Shown: piece after piece, positions 7,341 to 14,403 of the stretch
Numbering within the stretch: the stretch's first letter is position 1
How the letters are laid out: every line of letters begins with the position of its first letter
The notes under the pieces: generated by a model
What the model saw: only the letters and a program-made list of their open reading frames with translations
The model's database searches: none
Told to the model about the DNA's origin: nothing
Translations under genes and position numbers: made by a program
Assembly: GCA_947371645.1 (NCBI GenBank)
Contig: CANBQJ010000067.1
Location: forward strand, 1-16,584
Direction: 5' to 3'
Length of the DNA: 16,584 nucleotides
From: Burkholderiales bacterium
GTDB taxonomy: Bacteria > Pseudomonadota > Gammaproteobacteria > Burkholderiales > Burkholderiaceae

Positions 7341-8782
7341 TCCGCGCAAAGACGAGGGGGCTCCACGGCCTTGGGTGCACGATCGCTGCTGCGTTGATGT
7401 CAGTAGCGCTGCTGATGCTCATACCTCCCGCAGCAGAAGCGGCAGCAGCCAAAAAGGCTCAACGGCTGCACATGGAATCTGGCGATCAACATGTGTGGGC
7501 GGCACGGGGTGAGGTCGTTCGCGTGGCCACGGCCGATGAAAAGGTTGTGGGCGTCAACGTCGCACCGCCATCGGGCGTGGTGCTGACGGCCAAAGGACCT
7601 GGCACTGCCATGGTGTCGATCTGGGAACAAGGCCGCAGCTTGCCGGTGGCCCAGTTCAAGGTAACGGTTTCGCCTGCACTGAGCGCAACGAAAGAAGGCC
7701 TGGGCACCGATGCGCAGACCGTTAAGGTAGACACACTCGGCGGGTCTTTGCGCATGAGTGGCGAATTCAATTCACTTGAACGCCACGCCGCGACGAGCGA
7801 TGCCTTGGGCGCTGGCGGCATTTCTGAAAATGCCGGTGGAGCCAACGGCGGCGGTGGCGTCGACGCAGCCGGAAAACCTAGGATCATCGATGGCAGCAAA
7901 AGTGCCTTTGACGTGCAGGTGCAGTTGGACGTGAAGGTGGTCGAAGTGAGCCGCAGCAAGCTGAAATCCGCAGGGTTCTATGCGGACAAGACAGTTGGCA
8001 ACGTGCAGCGTGGATTGTCAGCGCCGTCCAATGTGTCAGGCTTCGTCGACAACGCCAACACAGGCAAAACACTCCTTTCATCCTCTGGGTTCGTTCCAAA
8101 GGCGGATGCCTTCAATATCTTCCTTTGGGGAGCCAACAGCCTGACTGTCTTCAGTGCGTTGGAAAGCAATGGCTTCGCCTACACGCTGGCCGAGCCCAGC
8201 CTGACCGCATTGAGTGGGCAGACGGCGACCTTCCTGGCTGGTGGAGAATTACCCATCCCCTTGCGAACAGGCTCTGGGTCCGATTCTTCTATCTCCGTGA
8301 CGTTCAAGCAATTTGGCATCCGGTTGAGCATGACCCCCACTGTTCTTGATGGCAACCGGTTGGTGGTGCAACTCTCACCTGAAGTCTCTGAAATCGACGA
8401 GAGCCTCTCCATCACGGCGGGCGGTTTGACACTGCCTGGATTGCGTGTTCGCCGCACCGAAACCACTGTTGCAACAGGCGATGGCGAAACCTTCGTCATC
8501 AGTGGCTTGGTCAGCCAGCAAACCGCGTCGGCTGTGGACAAATTCCCCATCCTCGGTGACATCCCCATCCTCGGGGCTTTCTTCAGGTCCAACCGGTTCT
8601 CGCGAGACGATCGAGAGTTGCTGATGATCGTGACGCCGCACCTGGTCAGACCGTTCGCCAAAGACGCGAAACTGCCGGCGCTGCCTGGGGAAGAGGTCAA
8701 AGACTACGATCCAGGCTACCTGCGTTTCCTCTTCTTGGAAAACGGCAAGTTCACGCAACCCGACAGCGGCTTTTCGCGGTAA
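7337..8782 (+). CDS. cpaC: Flp pilus secretin CpaC/RcpA
   Basis: A 481-aa outer-membrane secretin, the channel for the Tad pilus. A long signal peptide ends near residue 35 (PPAAEAAAA). The pilus-specific secretin N-terminal domain follows (about 40-112: VVRVATADEKVVGV, then VVLTAKGPGTAMVSIWEQG). A Gly-rich linker comes at about 155-180. The secretin domain proper starts near residue 240: LAEPSLTALSGQTATFLAGG, then FKQFGIRLSMTPTV, and FPILGDIPILGAFFRS close to the end, all typical. Length is usual for the family. The ATG at 7337 overlaps the cpaB stop by four bases, so translation is probably coupled. No separate RcpB gene is present, so outer-membrane targeting may rely on the TadD lipoprotein, which is inference. 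Confidence 0.95.
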   Translation: MIRAKTRGLHGLGCTIAAALMSVALLMLIPPAAEAAAAKKAQRLHMESGDQHVWAARGEVVRVATADEKVVGVNVAPPSGVVLTAKGPGTAMVSIWEQGRSLPVAQFKVTVSPALSATKEGLGTDAQTVKVDTLGGSLRMSGEFNSLERHAATSDALGAGGISENAGGANGGGGVDAAGKPRIIDGSKSAFDVQVQLDVKVVEVSRSKLKSAGFYADKTVGNVQRGLSAPSNVSGFVDNANTGKTLLSSSGFVPKADAFNIFLWGANSLTVFSALESNGFAYTLAEPSLTALSGQTATFLAGGELPIPLRTGSGSDSSISVTFKQFGIRLSMTPTVLDGNRLVVQLSPEVSEIDESLSITAGGLTLPGLRVRRTETTVATGDGETFVISGLVSQQTASAVDKFPILGDIPILGAFFRSNRFSRDDRELLMIVTPHLVRPFAKDAKLPALPGEEVKDYDPGYLRFLFLENGKFTQPDSGFSR

Positions 8783-8788
8783 CCCTCC

Positions 8789-10009
8789 ATGGATGCAGCT
8801 CAACAATTCCTGCTGGTCAGTGACAACAAGGGCGTGGTGCAATGGCTGGAGGCCGCGTTGCGCGACGAGGGTGACGTCGTCATTGCCGACAGCACCGATC
8901 TTGAAAGGGTGTTGCAGTTGGTGGACGCACTGGGCACGCGGCTGGTGTTCATTGAACTGTCCACGGCCCACGCCTCTCGTGATGCCAGCTTCATGGAAGG
9001 CCTCACGGCCGCCAAACCCCTTCTGGCTGTGGTGGCCATGTCTGAGCAACCTGACCGACAAACCGTGTTGACCGCACTGAGGGCAGGCGCGAGGGATTTT
9101 GTTTCCCCGGACATGCGACCAGGCGAAGTGCTGGCACTGGTTCGCAGGGCCATGAGCAGGGACCATGCGGACCTGCGCGCCGGTCAGGTTAGAGAAGGCC
9201 ACATGACTGCGGTTGTCAGTGCGCGGCCCGGGGCAGACGCCCCGATGTTCGCATTGCACCTTGCACTGGGCCTCCAAGAACTGGCGCCGAAAGAAGACAT
9301 CTTGTTGTTGGACCTCGGCGTGCCCTATGCAGACAGCCTGCACTACCTGGGTATGGAGTCCACGTATACCTTCGTAGACGCCATCCGTAGCCTGCGCCGC
9401 ATGGATGACACGCTGATCAACTCGGCCTTTGCCAAGCATGAATCCGGATTGCGCGTGCTGGCCATGCCCGAAGAGTCTCTGGAATCCGGCAACTTCACCA
9501 CTGCGGACCTGTATGTGCTGCTCAGCGCACTGCGCCGTCACTTCAAGCACATCGTGCTCAATGTGGGGGGCGTCCCGGCATCAGAATTCCTGTTTGTGAT
9601 GGTCGGCCGTAGCGACCGTGTTTTGCTGCTGGCTGAACAGAGCGTGCCCAGTTGCAAGCAAAACCGCACGTTGTTGCAACGACTGAGAGACAACAAGATT
9701 GGCATCAATGAAGTGAGCTTGGTTGTTGATCGATATCTGCCAGGCATTCCACCCAACGCCGACACCATTGCCAAGGGTTTCGGGGTGCCACTGATGGCCA
9801 CACTGCCTTCGTCGGGCATGGCGCGCCTGACCATGATGAATTCGGGCGAGAGTCTGTTCAAGGCTGCGCCGAGAGACCCATATACCCAATCCGTGCGCAA
9901 AATTGCCAGCCAACTTCACAGAGATCTGCATGGCGAAGCACGTGGCGTTTCTGACGTCCAAGGTACAAGCTGGCTGGACAACCTGACCTCGCGGCTCAAA
10001 CTGGGATGA
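8789..10009 (+). CDS. cpaE: TadZ/CpaE-like protein with degenerate receiver and ATPase domains
   Basis: A 406-aa protein of the CpaE/TadZ group, which places the Tad machinery at the cell pole. Residues 1-125 have a response-regulator receiver fold (FLLVSDNKG, LVFIELSTA, ALRAGARDFVSPDMRPGEVL). However, the phospho-acceptor Asp is Glu (E56) and the conserved Lys before Pro is Ser (S106), so it is a pseudo-receiver. Residues 138-395 resemble a ParA/MinD ATPase: the DILLLDLGVPYADSLHYLG segment keeps the Walker A'-like Asp. The P-loop position reads SARPGADAPMFAL with no Lys or KGGxGKT pattern, so ATP hydrolysis is doubtful. It lies between the secretin (6-base gap) and cpaF (4-base overlap), as in other tad loci. 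Family assignment is firm; biochemical activity is uncertain. Confidence 0.9.
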   Translation: MDAAQQFLLVSDNKGVVQWLEAALRDEGDVVIADSTDLERVLQLVDALGTRLVFIELSTAHASRDASFMEGLTAAKPLLAVVAMSEQPDRQTVLTALRAGARDFVSPDMRPGEVLALVRRAMSRDHADLRAGQVREGHMTAVVSARPGADAPMFALHLALGLQELAPKEDILLLDLGVPYADSLHYLGMESTYTFVDAIRSLRRMDDTLINSAFAKHESGLRVLAMPEESLESGNFTTADLYVLLSALRRHFKHIVLNVGGVPASEFLFVMVGRSDRVLLLAEQSVPSCKQNRTLLQRLRDNKIGINEVSLVVDRYLPGIPPNADTIAKGFGVPLMATLPSSGMARLTMMNSGESLFKAAPRDPYTQSVRKIASQLHRDLHGEARGVSDVQGTSWLDNLTSRLKLG

Positions 10010-11307
10010 CCGGAGCAGCAGCCATGGATTACCGCGGGTTCAGCGCCGATTTCAGTGTCAAAGAAAGCGAGTCCTATCAGGACGTGAAGTTCCGTCTTCA
10101 CCATTACCTGATCGACCGCATTGACGTGGAGCGCGTGTCCATCCAGGACATGACCAAGACCGAGTTGTCTGACTACGTGCTGGACAAAGTCTCGCACTAC
10201 GTCAATGAGCATCGCATGCCCATCAGCCGCCACGAGATGGAAAATCTCGCGCGCGAAATGGTCGACGAGCTGACCGGCTATGGTCCGCTTGAGGAGCTGA
10301 TCAAGGATGACCGCATCAATGACATCTTGGTGAACGGCACTCGCCACATCTATGTAGAACGCTCAGGCGTTTTGAGCCGCACTGATCTGCGGTTCATCGA
10401 CGATGAGCACGTGCTGCGCGTGATCCGCCGCATCCTTGCCCCGCTGGGCCGCCGCATCGACGAATCCAGCCCCATGGTGGATGCCCGCTTGCCCGACGGC
10501 AGCCGGGTTAACGCCATCATCCCACCACTGGCTCTGGATGGGCCCTGCCTGTCCATCCGAAAGTTCCGCAAGGACCCCCTGCAAGCCGGCGATCTGGTGG
10601 CTGCGGGAACCATGGACGAAGCCATCCTTGCCTTCCTCAAACACGCTGTGGCGAAGAGGAGCAATGTGTTGATCAGTGGTGGCACCGGAGCCGGCAAGAC
10701 CACCATGCTCAACGTGCTGAGCCGCTACATCTCACCGCATGAGCGACTGGTGACGATTGAGGACGCAGCAGAGTTGAACCTGGGCCACGACCATGTGGTG
10801 CGCCTGGAGACGCGTCCGCCCAACGTGGACGGCAAAGGCGAAGTCACAGCCCGGGACCTCATGCGAAATGCGCTTCGCATGCGCCCGGATCGCGTGCTGC
10901 TGGGTGAAGTGCGCTCAGACGAAGTCATGGACATGCTTCAGGCCATGAACACTGGTCACGATGGTTGCATGAGCACTGTGCACGCCAACAGCCCGCGCGA
11001 CGCCCTTCTTCGCATTGAAATGCTGGCCGGATTCGCGGGCTTTCAGGGGCAAGACTCAACGCTGAAGCACATGATCGCCACGGCGCTGGACCTGGTCATA
11101 CAGGTCGGCCGATTGCCTGATGGTCGACGCAAAGTGATGGCTGTCACCGAAGTGCTTGGCATACAGGACGAGCGAATCGTGACCAATGAGCTTTTCGTCT
11201 TCCACCCTGAAGCCAATCGATTTGACGCCACGGGACTGACACCCGCGTCAAGCAAGCTGCGCAACAGCGACGACTCCCAATCCAACGCATTCCGCAGATC
11301 ATGGTAG
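10006..11307 (+). CDS. cpaF: Tad secretion ATPase CpaF/TadA
   Basis: A 433-aa GspE/VirB11-type ATPase powering pilus assembly from the cytoplasmic face. The N-terminal domain contains [20 protein letters not shown] and the [20 protein letters not shown] hallmark. The Walker A is GGTGAGKT at residues 225-232. The Asp-box region is [20 protein letters not shown], the Walker B is [11 protein letters not shown] near 296-304, and the His box is [19 protein letters not shown]. All key residues are intact. The ATG at 10006 overlaps the cpaE stop (ATGA); an ATG at 10024 has a better ribosome site (GGAG at 10012-10015, 8-base spacer) and may be the real start, removing six residues. The end overlaps tadB by 7 bases. 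Confidence 0.95.
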   Translation: MTGAAAMDYRGFSADFSVKESESYQDVKFRLHHYLIDRIDVERVSIQDMTKTELSDYVLDKVSHYVNEHRMPISRHEMENLAREMVDELTGYGPLEELIKDDRINDILVNGTRHIYVERSGVLSRTDLRFIDDEHVLRVIRRILAPLGRRIDESSPMVDARLPDGSRVNAIIPPLALDGPCLSIRKFRKDPLQAGDLVAAGTMDEAILAFLKHAVAKRSNVLISGGTGAGKTTMLNVLSRYISPHERLVTIEDAAELNLGHDHVVRLETRPPNVDGKGEVTARDLMRNALRMRPDRVLLGEVRSDEVMDMLQAMNTGHDGCMSTVHANSPRDALLRIEMLAGFAGFQGQDSTLKHMIATALDLVIQVGRLPDGRRKVMAVTEVLGIQDERIVTNELFVFHPEANRFDATGLTPASSKLRNSDDSQSNAFRRSW

Positions 11308-12203
11308 CGGCACTGCTTCTCTCCATGGTCGCCATGTTGATGCTCTTGGGTGCAGCGTTGTCGGTCTTGCGTGCGAGACGCATCGATCACGAGGTCAAGG
11401 TCAAAGTACGCCTGCAATCGTTTTCGTTTGTCCCTGACGACGCATACAAACCTCATGTGGCTGACGGCCTGAAAGGTCATATCGAGGTCTGGTTGGCCCG
11501 GGTGGGCCTCAAGATCGATCCAGGTACAGCGCTGTTGGCGCTGGGCATTGGCGCGTTGACGTCATGGCTGGTCTGGCACCTGGTGTTCCCGCTGGCTGGC
11601 TTGGTGTGTGCGTTGCTGGTGCTGACCGTTGCAGTGGTGGTGCCGCAAGTTCGCTATAGCCAGAAGATCAATGCCCTTGTTGCACAGATTCCCCTTTTCA
11701 TTGATCAGGTGATTCGTGGCCTGGTCACTGGGCGCAACGTGGAGGGCGCCATCAAGCTGGCCATGGAAGACTTGCGCGAACCACTGCGAGAGGTGATCGA
11801 GCGCGCCAACAAAAACGTTGAATTGGGTGCGGACCTCGGCGATGCCCTGCGCGATGCTGCGGCTTTTTACGATGTCAAAGAATTGCACATGCTGGCACTT
11901 GCTGTCCAGACTTCTCGGACTTATGGCGGCAGTCCGCGCGAGATGCTGGAAAGCGTTGTGAACTTGATCCGACAACGGGAACAGATGCAGCGCGAATTGC
12001 GCGCCATGACAGGGGAGACCCGCGTCACGGCCTGGGTTTTGGGTACCCTACCGCTTCTCACGGCGGCCTACATGGCACTCGTCAACCCGAGTTACATCGC
12101 CACGATGTGGCAAGACGAAGGCGGGCGCATGGTGATGATGTTGGCCGCTGGGTTTCAAACCATGGGCGCGCTGCTCCTGTGGCGCATGATCAAGTCCATC
12201 TGA
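11301..12203 (+). CDS. tadB: Tad inner-membrane platform protein TadB
   Basis: A 300-aa type II secretion F-domain protein forming the inner-membrane platform with TadC. There is an N-terminal helix (1-22), then a cytoplasmic basic segment. A pair of helices follows at about 73-115. The GspF-like domain (about 120-260) includes IPLFIDQVIRGLVTGRNVEG, VELGADLGDALRDAA and RTYGGSPREMLESV. Two further hydrophobic helices lie near the C-terminus (about 240-262 and 277-298). The ATG at 11301 lies inside the last codons of cpaF, an overlap of 7 bases, so coupled translation is expected. Length and order relative to tadC match the family. Confidence 0.93.
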   Translation: MVAALLLSMVAMLMLLGAALSVLRARRIDHEVKVKVRLQSFSFVPDDAYKPHVADGLKGHIEVWLARVGLKIDPGTALLALGIGALTSWLVWHLVFPLAGLVCALLVLTVAVVVPQVRYSQKINALVAQIPLFIDQVIRGLVTGRNVEGAIKLAMEDLREPLREVIERANKNVELGADLGDALRDAAAFYDVKELHMLALAVQTSRTYGGSPREMLESVVNLIRQREQMQRELRAMTGETRVTAWVLGTLPLLTAAYMALVNPSYIATMWQDEGGRMVMMLAAGFQTMGALLLWRMIKSI

Positions 12204-12215
12204 GCCGGCACGACA

Positions 12216-13127
12216 ATGGCGCTTTACATCATCCTTGCAGGCCTGCTCATTGCCTTGGCAATGGTATTGGTCTTGATGAGCCAACAGGATGCTGCTGCTC
12301 CCGAAGCAGAAAAGCGCTTCCAAGATGTGCTGGACACGCCGCATGATGAAACGTGGCTCAACCAGCGCAAGTGGCGCAAGGCCAGGAGCATCACCCAGCG
12401 GTTCAAGCGTGTACTTGAGCGCACGCCGGGCACGGACATGGCCGAAATTGAGGTCCTCCTGCGGCAAGCTGCGCTGTCAGAAGACAAGCATCGAACCCTG
12501 GTCTACACCTCACTTTGGCTCACACCTGCACTGGGCACCTTCTTGGGCCTGATGAGCGCGATCTTCAATGGACATCCGCTTGGTCCCGCGCTTTTGATGG
12601 GTTTTGCGATCGGCTTCATTCTCCCGCGCAACCTCTTGCGCCGATTTGCCGTTCGGCGCCAACTGGCCATCAAAGAGGAAATGCCCGTGGTGCTCAACCT
12701 GATGCGCTTGTTGTTTGATGCGGGGTTGTCGCTGGAGCACACGCTCAAGGCGATCAGCGAACAGGCCAAGGAAATCACGCCAGAGTTGTCCAAGGAGTTT
12801 GCCTGGGTGCTCATGCGCATTCACCATGGCCAGGAGCGTGCGGAGGCCATGGACGAAATGGCCAAGCGCAACAACGTGGACGAACTGACGGAGACCGTGG
12901 CCATGCTCAAGCAGGCGGCTCGCTATGGCGGTAACTTGCGCGAATCGCTTTTGCGTTACTTGCGGTTGATGGAAGACCGGAGGCTCACAACGCTGCGAGA
13001 CAAGGTGGGCAAGATGTCGGCCAACATGAGCATCGTGATGATGTTGTTCATGTTCCCCGCCTTGCTGATCTTCCTAGCTGGCCCTGGTGTTTTGGCCTTG
13101 ACCAAAGCTCTTTCGAGCATGCGATGA
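12216..13127 (+). CDS. tadC: Tad inner-membrane platform protein TadC
   Basis: A 303-aa second F-domain platform protein. There is an N-terminal helix (2-22). Residues about 30-95 are cytoplasmic and charged. Two helices follow at about 90-145 (TSLWLTPALGTFLGLMSAIF; LLMGFAIGFILPRNLL). The GspF-like domain comes after them (EEMPVVLNLMRLLFDAGLSL; MKRN-type and ARYGGNLRESLLRYLRLM segments). A final helix (MLFMFPALLIFLAGPGVLAL) lies near the end. TadC pairs with TadB and contacts the CpaF ATPase. Its start lies 12 bases after tadB with no strong ribosome site. Its stop overlaps the tadD start as ATGA. Confidence 0.93.
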   Translation: MALYIILAGLLIALAMVLVLMSQQDAAAPEAEKRFQDVLDTPHDETWLNQRKWRKARSITQRFKRVLERTPGTDMAEIEVLLRQAALSEDKHRTLVYTSLWLTPALGTFLGLMSAIFNGHPLGPALLMGFAIGFILPRNLLRRFAVRRQLAIKEEMPVVLNLMRLLFDAGLSLEHTLKAISEQAKEITPELSKEFAWVLMRIHHGQERAEAMDEMAKRNNVDELTETVAMLKQAARYGGNLRESLLRYLRLMEDRRLTTLRDKVGKMSANMSIVMMLFMFPALLIFLAGPGVLALTKALSSMR

Positions 13128-13930
13128 CTGCCGCCAATTTGACGTTCACATTGCAGCGCCTTGTCACTGTTGGCTTGCTCATTCTGTTGTGTGCCCTCTG
13201 CCATGGTTGCAGCAATGCGGGGCTTGGACGCCAAGGTGGCGCCGAGCCACAAGCGGACAGTTCCATGAGATGCGATGGCGATCTGGGACCAAGCGGCAAC
13301 ACCCGACTGGCAACCATCCAGCAAATGATTCAGGACGGCAAGCCTTACGCCGCACTCGCAGAACTGGACAGTCTGGGAGCCACAACCCCCAAAGCCACAT
13401 GGATGCGGGCAGAAGCTTTGCGCCGCATTGACCGCGATGTCGAGGCACGAACAGGGTATACGCAATTGCTGAACACCTGCCTGGCTGGACAAGCCCATCA
13501 TGGGCTCGGCCTACTGGCTGCGCGCACGGGACAATTGGGTTCGAGCATTCAATCTTTGACCAAAGCGAGACAACTGCTGCCCACCAACACCATGGTCCGC
13601 AACGACCTCGGCTATGCCCTGCTGCTCAACCACCAATGGGACGATGCCCAGTTCGAGTTCCTGACTGTTTTGGACCTGGCGCCAAAAGATCCGCGAGCAT
13701 CCCGAAACCTTGTGCTCCTGGCCTTCATGCAAGGCAAGGCCGAAGCCGGGCGCAAGCTTGCACAAAAACTGAATTTGGACGCTACCACGGTGGAACGCCT
13801 GCAGCTGCAGGCCGTCACGCCCACGCCTGGGTTAGGTGCCTCGATCCTGCGCAATCCGGAAGCCCCCCTCGAATCAGCGGCGCCAATTCCCCCCTTGACA
13901 GGGGCAGCCCCTGACGCATCATCCAAGTGA
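13124..13930 (+). CDS. tadD: TadD-like TPR protein, probable lipoprotein
   Basis: A 268-aa protein. An N-terminal hydrophobic segment (about 13-28) ends LLCALCHGCSN. C29 is the likely lipidated Cys, but the lipobox is not canonical, with Cys rather than Leu/Val/Ile at -3. After a linker, tetratricopeptide-like helices run from about 60 to 225. They include GHGLGLLAARTGQLGSSI-like and VRNDLGYALLLNHQWDDAQF segments and a DPRASRNLVLLAFMQGKAEAG repeat. The tail is Pro/Ala-rich. TadD proteins are outer-membrane lipoproteins that help secretin insertion. It is coupled to tadC by a 4-base overlap. A TTGACA at 13895-13900 near its end could be a promoter for the genes that follow. The family assignment rests on TPRs plus position. 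Confidence 0.82.
   Translation: MTAANLTFTLQRLVTVGLLILLCALCHGCSNAGLGRQGGAEPQADSSMRCDGDLGPSGNTRLATIQQMIQDGKPYAALAELDSLGATTPKATWMRAEALRRIDRDVEARTGYTQLLNTCLAGQAHHGLGLLAARTGQLGSSIQSLTKARQLLPTNTMVRNDLGYALLLNHQWDDAQFEFLTVLDLAPKDPRASRNLVLLAFMQGKAEAGRKLAQKLNLDATTVERLQLQAVTPTPGLGASILRNPEAPLESAAPIPPLTGAAPDASSK
13891..13922 (+). promoter_or_regulatory. Possible internal promoter before the DUF3613 gene
   Basis: A perfect -35 hexamer TTGACA (13895-13900) is followed 16 bases later by CATCAT (13917-13922, four of six matches to the -10). Both lie in the 3' end of tadD, about 40 bases before the next start. The -35 sits inside an inverted CCCCT-TGAC-AGGGG element that resembles the palindrome before flp. 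Confidence 0.3.
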
Positions 13931-13961
13931 TGAGCGTCCAACCGCGCACAGCATTTCAGCC

Positions 13962-14318
13962 ATGAAACAAAAACCTCCCCATCTGCTCAACCGTCAAGCG
14001 GTCAGCCGGCAAGTTTCTCAGGCCCTGCTCTTGTCCTGCGTCTTGGCACTGAGTGCGGCACAGGCTCAGAACGCACCTGAACCTGTCAAGCCGTCACAGG
14101 ATGCAGAGACCGAAGAGTCGGTTTCCCATGCGCCGCGGGCGGGCGAGCAAAGCAAAGCATGGCTAGGTGCACAGGCTCGGCGCGAACAGGCGTCCAAGAA
14201 CCGACCATCACTCTCCGGGCCAGTGATGTCACGGGTGAACCAACGTTACCTGAACAGCTTCACCACGCGCGTAGAACCCACCAGCTTCCATGATCGTCAG
14301 CCGATCTCAGGTAATTGA
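13962..14318 (+). CDS. DUF3613 family exported protein
   Basis: A 118-aa protein. A signal peptide covers about residues 1-35 (ALLLSCVLALSAAQAQ). The mature protein is short and polar. The C-terminal half has a GEQSKAWLGAQARREQASKN segment and an RPSLSGPVMSRVNQRYLNSF segment ending TTRVEPTSF, which matches my memory of the DUF3613 family found in betaproteobacterial Tad loci. Its function is unknown; position between tadD and tadG suggests a periplasmic accessory factor for the Tad pilus, which is inference. The start ATG at 13962 follows tadD by 31 bases and has no strong ribosome site. It is unlikely to be a shadow frame, since signal peptide and motif are coherent. Confidence 0.8.
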   Translation: MKQKPPHLLNRQAVSRQVSQALLLSCVLALSAAQAQNAPEPVKPSQDAETEESVSHAPRAGEQSKAWLGAQARREQASKNRPSLSGPVMSRVNQRYLNSFTTRVEPTSFHDRQPISGN

Positions 14319-14350
14319 GGACAGTGTGATTTCGGATCGTTTGCAACCAG

Positions 14351-14379
14351 AGGCCATGACTGGGCCTGTCCAGGCCATG
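14351..14379 (+). repeat. Short direct and inverted repeats before tadG
   Basis: AGGCCATG occurs at 14351-14358 and 14372-14379. Between and overlapping them, GGCCTG (14363-14368) and CAGGCC (14371-14376) form an inverted repeat with a 2-base centre. These fill the 85-base leader between the DUF3613 gene and tadG and could fold near the tadG start; chance is not excluded. Confidence 0.4.
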
Positions 14380-14403
14380 GCACCTTGCCGTCCTGAGGCG
14401 ATC

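Noticed and set aside
14290..14403. Longer start for tadG at 14290
   Set aside because: The extension overlaps the end of the DUF3613 gene, lacks family similarity, and the ATG at 14404 has a good ribosome site directly before the typical TadG N-terminus.
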